NCBI GenBank assembly: GCA_038238115.1
Contig: JBBRYB010000010.1
Span: forward strand, 56,691-120,690
Source of the DNA: JBBRYB01 sp038238115
GTDB lineage: Bacteria; Actinomycetota; Actinomycetes; Propionibacteriales; Nocardioidaceae
Direction of reading: 5' to 3'
DNA: 64,000 nucleotides
Both the position numbers and the translations under genes were made by a program. Within the stretch, counting starts at the first letter, position 1; each line of letters starts with the position of its first letter. Below are positions 35,298 to 46,785 of this stretch, piece by piece. A model generated the notes under the pieces. That model made no database searches, was not told the origin of the DNA, and was given only the letters and a program-made list of their open reading frames with translations.

Positions 35298-36140
35298 TCA
35301 TCGCCCGGCGGGGCGCTCCCAGTCCATGTCGAGCCGCTCGGCGAGAGCCATCGCGTCGTACGGCGCATGCACCTTCATGTCGTTGTCGAAGTAGACGTAA
35401 ACGTCGAGACCCTGCGCTGTCCAGGCTCGGACCTTGGCTGCCCAGGCGTCGAGCGCCTGTGGTGAGTATCCGCTCGCGTAGAGCTCCTTGTCACCGTGCA
35501 GCCGCACATACATGAAGTCGGCCGTGCTGGTCTCGACGTGCGGCCAGCGGCCGGCCGTGTCGGCGACGACGAAGCTGAGCTCGTGGCTGCGCAGGAGCCC
35601 GATCGCCACGGGGCTGTCGAAGCTGTCGTGACGGACCTCGATGGCATGGCGCAGGGGACGATTGTCATCGGTCTGGGTCCACGCTCGGTCGACCGGCACC
35701 TTCTCGTCGTGTCGGGCCGCCAGCGCGGCGGCTTCTCTCGTCGTGCGCGGCAGCAGGTCGAAGAACGTGGCGAGCCGTTCCGCGTCGAACCCCAGCATCG
35801 GAGGAAGCTGCCACAGGAACGGGCCCAGCTTCGGGCCAAGGGCGAGCACGCCGGACGCGAAGAAGTTGGCGAGCGGCGTCTCCACATCGGCCAGCTTTTT
35901 CATGTGCGTGATGAAACGCCCACCCTTGACGGAGAACACGAAGTCGTCCGGCGTGGTCGTTCGCCACGCGGCGTAGCTCGTGGGCCGCTGCAGCGAGTAG
36001 AAGGATCCGTTGATCTCGATCGACGACAGCCGGCGAGCGGCGTACTCCAGCTCCTTCCTGCGGGCGAGGTCACGGGGGTAGAACGAGCCACGCCAACCCG
36101 GGTAGACCCACCCGGAGATGCCAACTCGGATCGCAGCCAC
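35298..36140 (-). CDS. DUF72 family protein
   Basis: A 280-aa TIM-barrel-like protein of the DUF72 (YecE) family, with RVGISGWVYPGWRGSFYP at the start, SSIEINGSFYSLQRPTSYAAW, and FMYVRLHGDKELYASGYSP near the end. Function is unproven. The GTG at 36140 has TAGCCT 6 nt upstream on the minus strand, a leaderless arrangement. It is divergent from the carboxylate-amine ligase gene and convergent with the amidase. Confidence 0.88.
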   Translation of the reverse strand: MAAIRVGISGWVYPGWRGSFYPRDLARRKELEYAARRLSSIEINGSFYSLQRPTSYAAWRTTTPDDFVFSVKGGRFITHMKKLADVETPLANFFASGVLALGPKLGPFLWQLPPMLGFDAERLATFFDLLPRTTREAAALAARHDEKVPVDRAWTQTDDNRPLRHAIEVRHDSFDSPVAIGLLRSHELSFVVADTAGRWPHVETSTADFMYVRLHGDKELYASGYSPQALDAWAAKVRAWTAQGLDVYVYFDNDMKVHAPYDAMALAERLDMDWERPAGR

Positions 36141-36222
36141 GAGGCGAGGCTAGCCACTGGGCCGGGGATCGCCCCGCGGACGGCTTGTGCTGTCCCGGGC
36201 GGCGGTCGGGCAGACTACCCAA

Positions 36223-37365
36223 GTGGACGTACGCAAGATCGGAGTCGAGGAAGAGCTCATGCTCGTCGATCCCGACTCGGGGCAGCTTCGGGCGGTGTCG
36301 CATCGGGCGCTGGCCGCGCACCGCGAGCAGGTCGGCGAGGCCGCCGACGGTGACGACGAGTTCGGTGCAAATGCGGGCCTGGAACAGGAGCTCTTCCTGC
36401 AGCAGATCGAGACCGGTACCTCGCCCTGCGTCAGCGTCGATGACCTCCTCGTCGACCTGAGGCGCTGTCGGAGGGTCGCCGCCGAGTCCGCCGGGACGGT
36501 TGGCGCTGCCCTGGTCGCCGTGGGCACGGCGGTGCTGGCAGACAGCGGCCAGCCGGTCACCCCCAAGCCGCGCTACCAGCACATCGTCGAGGAGTTCGGC
36601 GCCATCGGGCGTCAGGGAGGCGTCTGCGGCATGCATGTGCACGTCGACGTCTCCGGTGACGACGAAGGGGTGGCCGTGATCGACGGGCTCCGGCCCTGGT
36701 TGCCCGTGCTGCGGGCGTTGAGCGTCAACTCGCCCTACTGGCAGGGGGAGGACTCGGGGTATGCGAGCTGGCGGTCCCAGGTCTGGGGGCGCTGGCCCAG
36801 CGCTGGCCCGTCGGACCCGTACGGAAGCATCGCGGCCTACGGCGCCGCGACGGATGCGCTTGTCGCCACGGGTGCCTCGCTCGACCGCGGCATGCTCTAC
36901 CTCGACGCGCGGCTCTCCGGGTCCTACTCGACGGTGGAGATCCGCGTCTTCGACACGATGACCGAGCCGGACGACATCGCGCTCCTGGCCGTACTTGCCC
37001 GTGCGCTGGTCTCGACGACGGCGGGCTCCGCGGGACATGACAACGCTCATACCGCGCCCCCGTGGCGGAGTGATCTGCTGCGAGCCGCTCACTGGCGCGC
37101 GTCGCGTTACGGGCTTTCCGGCCTGCTGGTCGACCCGGTGACGGGGGAGCTTCGACCGGCCCGGGATGTGGTCGAGCGGACGATCGCGCACTCGCAGGCG
37201 GCGTTGGGCGCGACCGGCGACACCGATTTCGTCGTCGATCGGTTCGAGCGACTGGTGGCGCGGGGGACGGGCTCCGCTAGACAGCGTGCCGTCGCCGAGG
37301 CCACGGGAAGCCTCGAAGCGGTGGTGGCTGACCTCCGTGAGCGTTTCACCGCCACCTGGCAGTGA
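36223..37365 (+). CDS. Carboxylate-amine ligase, YbdK/GCS2 family
   Basis: A 380-aa ATP-dependent ligase with IGVEEELMLVD at the start, ANAGLEQELFLQQIETGTSP and GGVCGMHVHVDVSGDD, the landmarks of YbdK-type weak glutamate--cysteine ligases. In actinobacteria related enzymes include EgtA for ergothioneine, but no egt genes are adjacent, so the product is open. The GTG at 36223 is favoured: CAGACT lies 6 nt before it. The next 690 bp contain no recognisable gene. Confidence 0.85.
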   Translation: MDVRKIGVEEELMLVDPDSGQLRAVSHRALAAHREQVGEAADGDDEFGANAGLEQELFLQQIETGTSPCVSVDDLLVDLRRCRRVAAESAGTVGAALVAVGTAVLADSGQPVTPKPRYQHIVEEFGAIGRQGGVCGMHVHVDVSGDDEGVAVIDGLRPWLPVLRALSVNSPYWQGEDSGYASWRSQVWGRWPSAGPSDPYGSIAAYGAATDALVATGASLDRGMLYLDARLSGSYSTVEIRVFDTMTEPDDIALLAVLARALVSTTAGSAGHDNAHTAPPWRSDLLRAAHWRASRYGLSGLLVDPVTGELRPARDVVERTIAHSQAALGATGDTDFVVDRFERLVARGTGSARQRAVAEATGSLEAVVADLRERFTATWQ

Positions 37366-38053
37366 TGGCGACGCCGCTTCTGCGCCGCCTGGACCGGCCG
37401 ATCCCGGCCGGACCAGCGGTCGCCAGCCACCTGCTTTGGGGAAGGCCGAGGCCCGGATTCGGTGTCGCCGTCCTGCACGTCGGCCGAGTTGCCCAATCGG
37501 GATGGGTTCCCTCGATGTTTCCAGGAGGAGGGGCGACCCAGTCGCCGTCGGCGTACGTCGCGCGAAGTCCGGCCCGACGAGGCGCCGGTGAAAGTTCGTC
37601 AGCACCGTCGCGCGGGTCCATGTGAACCACGCGCCAGGGCGCCGCGGTGGTTGCGCGTCGACGTACTCGAAACCGAGCGCGATCCATCGATCACCTCGAC
37701 GTCGAGATCGAGGTGCCGCAGCAGGCGAGGACCCCGATTCCGATGGGAAGCAGCGAGAGATTGCGCTGCTCCTCGCGGTACGTCTCGCTCATCTCCCAGC
37801 CGTGCAGGCGGTCATGCCGGACGAAGCCGCCCTGACGAAGATCCGCTCCCGTTGTCGAGATCGAGTCGCAAAGGCCAAGCCCGGCGTGAAACCGGTTCCT
37901 GCCGACCAAGTCGACGTCACCGCAGCGCCGGCAGCGGCCTCGACGGCGGCACGCACCGCGACCGCAAGCGAGTCCCAGCCTGGGCGACGCGCGGTCGCCC
38001 GTGCGGGCAGCCTGGTGCCCGAACACTTGCCCTGGCGACCGGAATGGGCGGGA
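37366..38053. other. 688-bp region without a recognisable gene
   Basis: Both strands carry only GC-driven open frames in several registers. The minus-strand frame ending at 37691 finishes with a less biased stretch (FVRHDRLHGWEMSETYREEQ and a hydrophobic SLLPIGIGVLACCG), and another minus frame at 37346-37687 contains WRVVHMDPRDG. These could be remnants of decayed genes, but no family is recognised. The region ends at a 21-bp repeat array. Confidence 0.4.
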
Positions 38054-38179
38054 ACAATTGGCCTGTGGGCCGGGACAATTGGCCTGTGGGCCGGGACAAT
38101 TGGCCTGTGGGCCGGGACAATTGGCGCGTCGGCCGGAACACCTGGCGTGTCGGCCGGAACATATGGCCTCTCGGCGGGG
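38054..38179 (-). repeat. 21-bp minisatellite, array 2 (6 units)
   Basis: Six 21-bp units. On the minus strand the core is GGCCAATTGTCCCGGCC in the first copies and drifts toward GCCAGGTGTTCCGGCC, clearly the same family as arrays 1 and 3. It starts 2 bp after the stop codon of the minus-strand methyltransferase and so lies in its 3' region, in the same sense orientation as the other arrays relative to their upstream genes. Confidence 0.92.
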
Positions 38180-38181
38180 CT

Positions 38182-38937
38182 TCAGAGCTTGGGGGTGGTC
38201 CAGGCCTGGGTCCGATAGGGCAGGTCGAGGACGGGGCTGCCAGCGGCGTAGTGGTCGAAGAGGTCGGCGGTCGTGGCCAAGACCTCAGCTCGGCGTACGT
38301 CGTCGAGGTTGATGACGTAGGAGCGCGACGCCACGAGCCCGACCAACCGCTCCCGGTCGAGCTGCTGGGCCCACCTGAACTCCCGGTAGGCGCGGGCACC
38401 GAACAACGGCGAGCCGTCCAGCTCGCTCACACTGCCAGCGCCCCAGTCACCGGCGAGCGCCGGTGGCTGCACCGACCTGAGCAGCGTGGTCAGCGCGGCC
38501 GCCCACGCAGTGGTCTCCTCGCGGGTGTTGTAGACAAGGCCGAGCCTGCCACCGGGCCGCAGCACCCGGGCCAGCTCAGGCACGGACCGCTCGGCTTCCA
38601 TCCAGTGGAAGGCGCCTGCCACAGTGACGACGTCGAACGCCCCGACGGCGAAGGGCAGCGCCTCCGCAACGGCTCGTACTTGCTGCGCATCCGGGACGGC
38701 GACGCAGAGCTGGTCCAGCATTGCCGCGCTGGGCTCGGCGACCACGACGTCATGACCGAGCGCCACGAGACTTGCGGTGAAGGCGCCGGTGCCAGCGCCG
38801 ACATCGAGCACCCGTTGGGGCGGGCCGCCGGTGAGCCAGGCGGCAGCCTCGCGAGGGTAGCCCGGCCGGGCGGCGGCGTAGACGCCGGCCGCGCGGTCGA
38901 ACGCAACGCCGTGGCTCAGCCTCGTCTCGGAGTCCAC
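38182..38937 (-). CDS. Class I SAM-dependent methyltransferase
   Basis: A 251-aa methyltransferase with motif I VLDVGAGTGAFTASLVALG, the acidic end VAEPSAAMLDQL, and the motif II/III region FDVVTVAGAFHWMEAERSVPELARVLRPGG. It resembles UbiE/Methyltransf_11 proteins acting on small molecules; the substrate is not known. The GTG at 38937 has TAGCGT 7 nt upstream, a leaderless layout. Its stop abuts repeat array 2. Confidence 0.88.
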   Translation of the reverse strand: MDSETRLSHGVAFDRAAGVYAAARPGYPREAAAWLTGGPPQRVLDVGAGTGAFTASLVALGHDVVVAEPSAAMLDQLCVAVPDAQQVRAVAEALPFAVGAFDVVTVAGAFHWMEAERSVPELARVLRPGGRLGLVYNTREETTAWAAALTTLLRSVQPPALAGDWGAGSVSELDGSPLFGARAYREFRWAQQLDRERLVGLVASRSYVINLDDVRRAEVLATTADLFDHYAAGSPVLDLPYRTQAWTTPKL

Positions 38938-39125
38938 GCCGTCGACGCTAACACCGCGCTCCCTCAGTGTTCCGGACGGCGCGATGCCGAGGCGGTTCCG
39001 GCACGAAGCGTGATCGACGGGGCGGCTCAGCGTGATTCGGAGGCGTCTGCACAGTCGTGGGAGAATGAGGGACAGGCGTCAAACGTCGTAGCGACGCCTC
39101 GGCAGTCCTCAGCCGTTGCCCCCAG

Positions 39126-41018
<1,893 letters not shown>

Positions 41019-41108
41019 CTTGCCTGCCGAAGGCTCAGCGCTCAGCCGGTTATGGCCGGCTCACCGTCGGAGTGCGGCGCGGGACTTGCGGACAAGCGGA
41101 AGGGTGCG

Positions 41109-42050
41109 ATGGTGGATCCTCGGATGCGGATCCCGCCCGACTTCTTGACCTTCGCGGCGCGAGGTGACGACTGGCGCGCCTGGATGGACGATCTGCCGAG
41201 ACTGGCCCGCGACGTGCTGGCGCAGTGGCGGCTGCGTGTCGATGGGGAGGTCGCGACCGGTGAGTGCGCGATCGTCATACCGGTGCGGACAACTGACGAC
41301 GAGCCGGCGGAGCTCAAGCTCGGCTACCCCCAGTGGGAGGCGGACCACGAGCATCTCGCGCTGCGAGCGTGGAGCGGTGACGGCGCGGTGCGGCTGCTGC
41401 GCGCCGACCCGAACCGGTATGCGCTTCTGCTCGAGCGGGCGCATCGCCGAGACCTCACGACGGTGCCCGTCCTGGAGGCGTGCACCGTGGTGGCCGAGCG
41501 CTACTCACGCTTGCACATCACGGCGTTGCCCCAGCTGCGGCTGTTGTCAGAGCAATGCGCGATATGGAGCGAAGGCCTGGCGGCGCTGCCCGCACACCGG
41601 TTGGTCCCGCGGCGATACGTCGACCAGGCCGCCTCATTGGCACGTGGCTTCGCCACCGACCCCATGACCGACGGGCGGCTCCTGCACACCGACCTCCATT
41701 ACTTCAACGTGCTTGCCTCCGAACGCGAGCCTTGGCTGGTGATCGACCCCAAGCCGCTGTCGGGCGATCCGCACTTCGAGGTCGCGCCGCTGCTGTGGAA
41801 CCGCTGGGACGAGGTTGTCGAGTCCGGTGACGTGCGACGAGCAGTGCGAGCGCGCCTCCACACAGTGGTGGACACGGCGCTGCTCGACGAGCGGCGGGCG
41901 AGCGCCTGGGTGACCGTGCGAATGATGGTGAACGTGCTCTGGACGTTCGAGGACCTGCAGCGCGAAAGCGGAGCTGCCGGCGAGATGAGCGAGGACGACC
42001 GCGGCTGGATCACGATGGCCGTCAGCATTGTGAAGGCGGTTCAGGAGTGA
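41109..42050 (+). CDS. Aminoglycoside phosphotransferase APH(6)-like / hydroxyurea kinase family
   Basis: A 313-aa kinase-like protein. The catalytic loop reads LLHTDLHYFNVLASE (Asp base and Asn), followed by WLVIDPKPLSGDPHFEVAPLLWNRW, the DFG-equivalent of the APH(6)/hydroxyurea kinase family. Some relatives inactivate streptomycin, but chromosomal copies in actinobacteria may have other substrates. Resistance is therefore not claimed. The ATG at 41109 follows GGAAGGGTGCG. It lies 90 bp after lepA on the same strand. Confidence 0.82.
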   Translation: MVDPRMRIPPDFLTFAARGDDWRAWMDDLPRLARDVLAQWRLRVDGEVATGECAIVIPVRTTDDEPAELKLGYPQWEADHEHLALRAWSGDGAVRLLRADPNRYALLLERAHRRDLTTVPVLEACTVVAERYSRLHITALPQLRLLSEQCAIWSEGLAALPAHRLVPRRYVDQAASLARGFATDPMTDGRLLHTDLHYFNVLASEREPWLVIDPKPLSGDPHFEVAPLLWNRWDEVVESGDVRRAVRARLHTVVDTALLDERRASAWVTVRMMVNVLWTFEDLQRESGAAGEMSEDDRGWITMAVSIVKAVQE

Positions 42051-42476
42051 TGACAGTGGGTGACAGCCGGAGACACAGGTAACGGCCGCGGCGGCACGGG
42101 AGCGGCGGCCACGATCGGGGTGTGGTCTGCTCCAAAGCAGGACCATGGCGAGGACCGCTTCGCGTGGTGCGCGGCGGGGGCGTGCACTTTGAGCGCGTGC
42201 AGGGCCGCGAAAGATGGACTTGTCTCGAGCCTCAAAACAGGGCCGGCGCCCGCCTCAACGCAGGCGGGGCCGCTTCCGACGACGACAGCAGGGTCGGCCA
42301 CATCACACGGCTGAATCTGGTCTGCGGGCGAATGGACCGCAGAGATCTGTCATACTCGACATATCGGCCCGCACAGTTCTGCCTCGGGCCGCCCTTTGAT
42401 TTCGTCATCCACCACGCGCCGCGACGGCTACGGCCCGCGCCGGGCAGGACGACCCTTAGACGTTCGGAGTTCCCCC
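42051..42476. other. 426-bp intergenic region before the DEAD-box helicase
   Basis: No convincing gene is present; small open frames on both strands overlap each other. The part nearest the helicase has somewhat lower GC and could be a long 5' untranslated region, which is common for cold-induced DEAD helicase genes. CATACT at about 42349-42354 is a possible -10 box. No riboswitch was recognised. Confidence 0.35.
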
Positions 42477-43979
42477 ATGGCGGCAAGCCGCCCTCGTGCC
42501 ATGACCATGCCCACTTCCACCGCGAATCCCGTCGACTCGGCCGCGCCCGCGGCCAAGACCACAATGTTCATCGACCTCGGCGTGCCCGCTGTTCTCGTCG
42601 ACGCCCTGGCGGCCGCCGGAATCACCAGCCCCTTCCCCATCCAGACGGCGACGTTGCCTGACTCACTCGCCGGCCGTGACATCCTCGGGCGCGGTCGCAC
42701 CGGCTCGGGCAAGACCTACGCGTTCGTACTGCCGCTCTTGGCCCGGCTGGCCGCGAGCCCGACCAAACGTCGGCCGAACCGTCCACGTGCACTGATCCTG
42801 GCGCCCACGCGAGAGCTCGCCACCCAGATCGACGTGGCGATGGCGCCGCTGGCCAAGGCAGTCGGGCTGCGCACGGTCACCGTCTTCGGTGGCGTGGGGG
42901 CCAACCCCCAGATCAGCGCGCTACGCCAAGGTGTCGACATCGTGGTCGCGTGCCCAGGTCGCCTCGCCGACCATGTGCAGACCGGCCACGCAAACCTTGA
43001 CTCGGTCGAGATCACCGTGCTGGACGAGGCCGATCACATGGCTGATCTGGGCTTCCTCCCCGTCGTACGCCGCCTGCTCGACAAGACGCCGGCGCGCGGT
43101 CAGCGCATGCTGTTCTCGGCCACCTTGGACTCCGGCGTCGACGTGCTGGTGAAGCGCTATCTCAGCGACCCGGTCACGCACAGCGTCGACTCGGCACGCT
43201 CATTGGTGACCGAGATGTTGCACCACGTCCTCCACGTCGCACATGACTCACGCATCCCCGTACTCGTCGACCTCACCTCGGCTCCCGGCCGCACCCTGGT
43301 CTTCACCCGCACGAAGCACGGCGCCAAGCAGCTCGCCCGCCGGCTCACGGCTGCCGGTGTGCCCGCAGTCGACCTGCACGGCAACCTGTCCCAGAACGCG
43401 CGAACCCGAAACCTGGAGGCGTTCTCCACCGGCACCGCCAAGACGCTTGTTGCCACCGACATCGCCGCTCGCGGCATCCACGTCGACGACGTGGGCCTGG
43501 TTGTCCACGCCGACCCGCCGATCGAGCACAAGGCCTATCTGCACCGTTCCGGCCGCACAGCCCGGGCGGGTGCGTCCGGCACCGTCGTCACGCTGATGAC
43601 CGACGCGCAGGTATCGGACGTACGCAACCTCACCCGCAAGGCCGGCATCAAGCCGACAGTCACCAGGCTTTCGGTCGGACACCCGATGCTCACCGAGATC
43701 GCCCCCGGTGAGCGCCTCCTTGTGCCGCCGTCCGCCGACGTCGTCGAGGCCCGGACTTCGGCGGCTCACGAAGGCGGTCGATCCAGTCGGTCTCGTCGTG
43801 GCGCCTCGTCCGCTGCCCCGCGCCGGCCAGGTGGCAGTCGTTCCAGCGGCGCGACATCGGGAAGCCCGAGCTCGAAGGGTGGCGGCGCTGGCGCAAGCCG
43901 GCGTACGTCGTCCGGGCGCCCCTCGACAGCCGCCGCCTTCTCCAGAGGAGCCAGCGGGCAGCGGCGCGGCCGTCGCTGA
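42477..43979 (+). CDS. DEAD-box ATP-dependent RNA helicase
   Basis: A 500-aa helicase. The Q motif ends in PFPIQTATLPDSLAGRDILG, motif I is GRTGSGKTYAF, motif II VLDEADHMADLGF, motif III SAT (MLFSATLDSG), and motifs V-VI are VATDIAARGIHVDDV and HRSGRTARAG. A Ser/Arg/Gly-rich tail of about 70 residues follows, typical of RNA-binding extensions. It unwinds RNA in ribosome assembly or cold response. The ATG at 42477 has GGAG about 9 nt upstream. Confidence 0.93.
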   Translation: MAASRPRAMTMPTSTANPVDSAAPAAKTTMFIDLGVPAVLVDALAAAGITSPFPIQTATLPDSLAGRDILGRGRTGSGKTYAFVLPLLARLAASPTKRRPNRPRALILAPTRELATQIDVAMAPLAKAVGLRTVTVFGGVGANPQISALRQGVDIVVACPGRLADHVQTGHANLDSVEITVLDEADHMADLGFLPVVRRLLDKTPARGQRMLFSATLDSGVDVLVKRYLSDPVTHSVDSARSLVTEMLHHVLHVAHDSRIPVLVDLTSAPGRTLVFTRTKHGAKQLARRLTAAGVPAVDLHGNLSQNARTRNLEAFSTGTAKTLVATDIAARGIHVDDVGLVVHADPPIEHKAYLHRSGRTARAGASGTVVTLMTDAQVSDVRNLTRKAGIKPTVTRLSVGHPMLTEIAPGERLLVPPSADVVEARTSAAHEGGRSSRSRRGASSAAPRRPGGSRSSGATSGSPSSKGGGAGASRRTSSGRPSTAAAFSRGASGQRRGRR

Positions 43980-44048
43980 CCCGCCAGTCGAGATGACCAG
44001 GCCGTTATCCGGCTGCGCTCCGGCGTGACCGTTTGCGAGGATGTGAAC

Positions 44049-44702
44049 ATGCCCGCCCAGCTGCTCGCCATCAACATCGCAACCCCAGTCGACGCCGAGT
44101 GGGCAGGAAGTCTGCGGCGTACGGCGATCATGAAGCACTCAGTGCCAGGCCCGGTACGGGTCGAGGAGCTCGGCATCGAGGGCGACCAGGTGGCAGACAC
44201 GGTGAACCACGGCGGCATCCACCAAGCCGTCTACGCCTTCGCCCGCGAAGACCTCGACACGTGGGCCGAGCGGCTGCAGCAGCCCATCGAGAACGGCATG
44301 TTCGGCGAGAACCTCACGACAAGCGGCATTGATGTCAACGAGGCGCTCGTCGGCGAGCGCTGGCGGATCGGTACGACCGTCTTGGAGGTGGCCGAGGTCC
44401 GGATCCCATGCCGGGTGTTCCAGAACTACCTGGGACTGTGCGGCTTCGACAACGACAAGTGGATCAAGCGCTTCACGGCCGAGGCCCGCCCCGGCCCCTA
44501 CCTCAGGGTCGTGCGGCCGGGTGAGTTCAGTGCTGGTGACGAACTGGCCGTCGTCCACCGCCCGGACCACGACGTGACGGTGTCGATGATGTTCAAGGCG
44601 TTCACCACTGACCGGTCGCTGCTTTCGCGCCTGCTCGACGTCGGCGACTCCTTGGCACCGCAGGCACGCGCCGCCGCGGAGGATTACGCCGCGCGGACCT
44701 GA
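44049..44702 (+). CDS. MOSC domain-containing protein
   Basis: A 217-aa protein with the MOSC core VRVEELGIEGDQVADTVNHGGIHQAVYAF, FGENLTTSGID and IPCRVFQNYLG, where the conserved Cys may carry sulfur or bind the molybdenum cofactor. It resembles YiiM-type stand-alone MOSC proteins that act on hydroxylated base analogues. The ATG at 44049 follows GAGGATG at good spacing. It lies between the DEAD helicase and the acyl-CoA ligase on the same strand. Confidence 0.88.
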   Translation: MPAQLLAINIATPVDAEWAGSLRRTAIMKHSVPGPVRVEELGIEGDQVADTVNHGGIHQAVYAFAREDLDTWAERLQQPIENGMFGENLTTSGIDVNEALVGERWRIGTTVLEVAEVRIPCRVFQNYLGLCGFDNDKWIKRFTAEARPGPYLRVVRPGEFSAGDELAVVHRPDHDVTVSMMFKAFTTDRSLLSRLLDVGDSLAPQARAAAEDYAART

Positions 44703-44779
44703 GCGTGGGCTGACCGCCGTACCCCGGGCCAGGACCCCCGAACCCGCACGAGCGTGCAATCTGCCCTACGGTGCTGTGC

Positions 44780-46600
44780 ATGGAGGACTGGGGCCAGGGC
44801 CGTTCGGCCATCGCCAGCCGTCCTGCGTCCGTCGCCCGGATGTTCCTCGACCGGGTTGCCGCGACCCCGGAGCACGAGGCCTACCGCTACCCGCAAGGCG
44901 ACACCTGGACGTCGGTGACGTGGACCGAGACCGCCGACCGCGTCACCAGGATCGCGGCCGGCCTGATGGCTCTGGGTGTCGAGCCCGAGCAGCGTGTGGC
45001 GATCGCGTCGAGCACCCGCTACGAGTGGATCCTCGCAGATCTGGCGATCATGTCGGCTGGCGGAGCGACCACCACGGTCTATCCGTCCAGCCTGTCCGAC
45101 GACGTCGCCTACATCGTCGGCGACTCCGACTCGCACGTCGTGTTCGCCGAGGACGACGCGCAGGTCGACAAGCTGTGCGAGCGCCGGTCGGATCTGCTGG
45201 CAGTCACCAAGATCGTCACGTTCGACGGTACGGCGGACGGCGACTGGGTAATCACCCTCAACGACCTCGAGAAGCTGGGCACCGAGCTCCTCGCACGGCA
45301 ATCCGGAGCCGTGAGTGCCAGGGTCGATGCAATCCGCGCCGACAACCTCGCGACGCTCATCTACACGTCAGGCACGACGGGGCGGCCCAAGGGGGTGCGG
45401 CTGCCTCACTCGGCCTGGACCTATGAGGGGGTGGCCGTGCAGGCGTTGGGGATCTTGTCCATCGACGACCTGCAATACCTGTGGCTGCCGCTGGCGCACT
45501 CCTTCGGGAAGGTCCTGCTCACCACTCAGCTCGCGATCGGGTTCCCTACCGTCGTCGACGGCCGGGTCGACAAGATCATCGACAACCTGGCCGTCGTACG
45601 CCCGACGTTCATGGGTGCCGCACCACGCATCTTCGAGAAGGCGCACGCCCGCATCGTGACGATGACCGCCGATGAGGGCGGGCTGCAGAAACGGGTCTTC
45701 GACCGCGCGTTCGCCGTCGGCTTCGATGTCTCGCGCCGCAGGCTCGCCGGGATGAGCGTGCCGCCGCTGCTCGCGGCGCAACACGCGCTGTTCGACCGGC
45801 TCGTCTTCGCCAAGATCCGCGCCCGGTTCGGAGGACGGGTCCGCTTCTTCGTGTCGGGCGCGGCCGCGCTCAACCGCGACATCGCCGCGTGGTTCCATGC
45901 CGCAGGGCTGCTTATCATCGAGGGTTACGGCCTCACGGAGACGTCGGCGGGCACCTGCGTGAACCGTCCGGCCCACTTCAAGCTCGGGACGGTGGGCCGG
46001 CCGTTCGACGGCACCGAGATCCGTATCGCCGATGACGGGGAGCTGCTCATCAAGGGACCCGGAGTGATGGACGGCTACCACAACCTCGACAGTGCCACCG
46101 GGGAGGCGCTCGATGACGGCTGGTTCCACACGGGCGACCTCGGCGAGGTCGACGGCGACGGCTTCGTCACGATCACCGACCGCAAGAAGGACCTCTTCAA
46201 GACCTCAGGCGGCAAGTACGTCTCACCCCAGATCATCGAAGGCCAGTTCAAGGCTGTCTGCCCCTATGCGAGCCAGTTCGTCGTGCACGGAAATGAGCGG
46301 AACTTCGTCTCGGCGATCGTGACACTCGACGCCGACACCATCGGGGACTGGGCCGCGCAACACGGTCAGGCTGGCTGGTCCTACGCCGCGATCGTGAGCT
46401 CCGACGCGGCGCACGCCATGGTTCAGCGTTGCGTCGACCAGCTCAACACCAGGCTGAACCGCTGGGAGACGATCAAGCGGTTCATCGTCCTCGACCGCGA
46501 TCTCAGCGTCGAGCACGGCGAGATCACTCCCAACATGAAGGTCAAGCGCAAGGTGGTCGAGGAGCGCTACAAGGACCGGCTCGACGAGCTGTACACCTGA
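44780..46600 (+). CDS. Long-chain fatty acid--CoA ligase (AMP-binding)
   Basis: A 606-aa ANL-superfamily enzyme. The P-loop reads LIYTSGTTGRPKGVRL, the A5 motif EGYGLTETSAG, the A7 GWFHTGDLGEVDGDGFVTITDRKKD, and A8 follows with KTSGGKYVSPQ. It forms an acyl-adenylate and then acyl-CoA, and the style is that of FadD15-like actinobacterial ligases. TACGGT (44767-44772) lies 7 nt before the ATG at 44780, so the transcript is probably leaderless. Confidence 0.92.
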   Translation: MEDWGQGRSAIASRPASVARMFLDRVAATPEHEAYRYPQGDTWTSVTWTETADRVTRIAAGLMALGVEPEQRVAIASSTRYEWILADLAIMSAGGATTTVYPSSLSDDVAYIVGDSDSHVVFAEDDAQVDKLCERRSDLLAVTKIVTFDGTADGDWVITLNDLEKLGTELLARQSGAVSARVDAIRADNLATLIYTSGTTGRPKGVRLPHSAWTYEGVAVQALGILSIDDLQYLWLPLAHSFGKVLLTTQLAIGFPTVVDGRVDKIIDNLAVVRPTFMGAAPRIFEKAHARIVTMTADEGGLQKRVFDRAFAVGFDVSRRRLAGMSVPPLLAAQHALFDRLVFAKIRARFGGRVRFFVSGAAALNRDIAAWFHAAGLLIIEGYGLTETSAGTCVNRPAHFKLGTVGRPFDGTEIRIADDGELLIKGPGVMDGYHNLDSATGEALDDGWFHTGDLGEVDGDGFVTITDRKKDLFKTSGGKYVSPQIIEGQFKAVCPYASQFVVHGNERNFVSAIVTLDADTIGDWAAQHGQAGWSYAAIVSSDAAHAMVQRCVDQLNTRLNRWETIKRFIVLDRDLSVEHGEITPNMKVKRKVVEERYKDRLDELYT

Positions 46601-46785
46601 TCGATCCGGTGCGGCCGGACCTCCGGATCGGCGACACTGCACCGATCGCAGGCATTGCGCCCGATCGGAACCCCGGTGCCGATCGGAGATACTGGGGGAG
46701 TGCAGCAGATCGCCTCGCCCTCCTCGTCGCCCACCTCGTTGCTCACCTGCGCGACCACCGTCTCGTCCCGCGTCTCGGGAGCCTG

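Noticed and set aside
36070..37605. 511-codon minus-strand frame opposite the carboxylate-amine ligase
   Set aside because: It is an antisense frame of a gene with clear family motifs; composition is Arg-rich and it also overlaps the DUF72 gene start.
37622..38218. Plus-strand protein containing repeated WAGTIGL
   Set aside because: The repeat peptide simply translates the 21-bp array; the array lies behind a minus-strand gene and the upstream part has no coding features.
41109..42050. Streptomycin resistance gene
   Set aside because: The kinase fold is clear but the substrate cannot be inferred; chromosomal relatives are common and not shown to give resistance.
42060..42314. 84-codon ORF containing APKQDHGEDRFAWCAA, faintly like a PP2C start
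   Set aside because: It is short, overlaps an equally open minus-strand frame, lacks the other phosphatase motifs and has no ribosome site.
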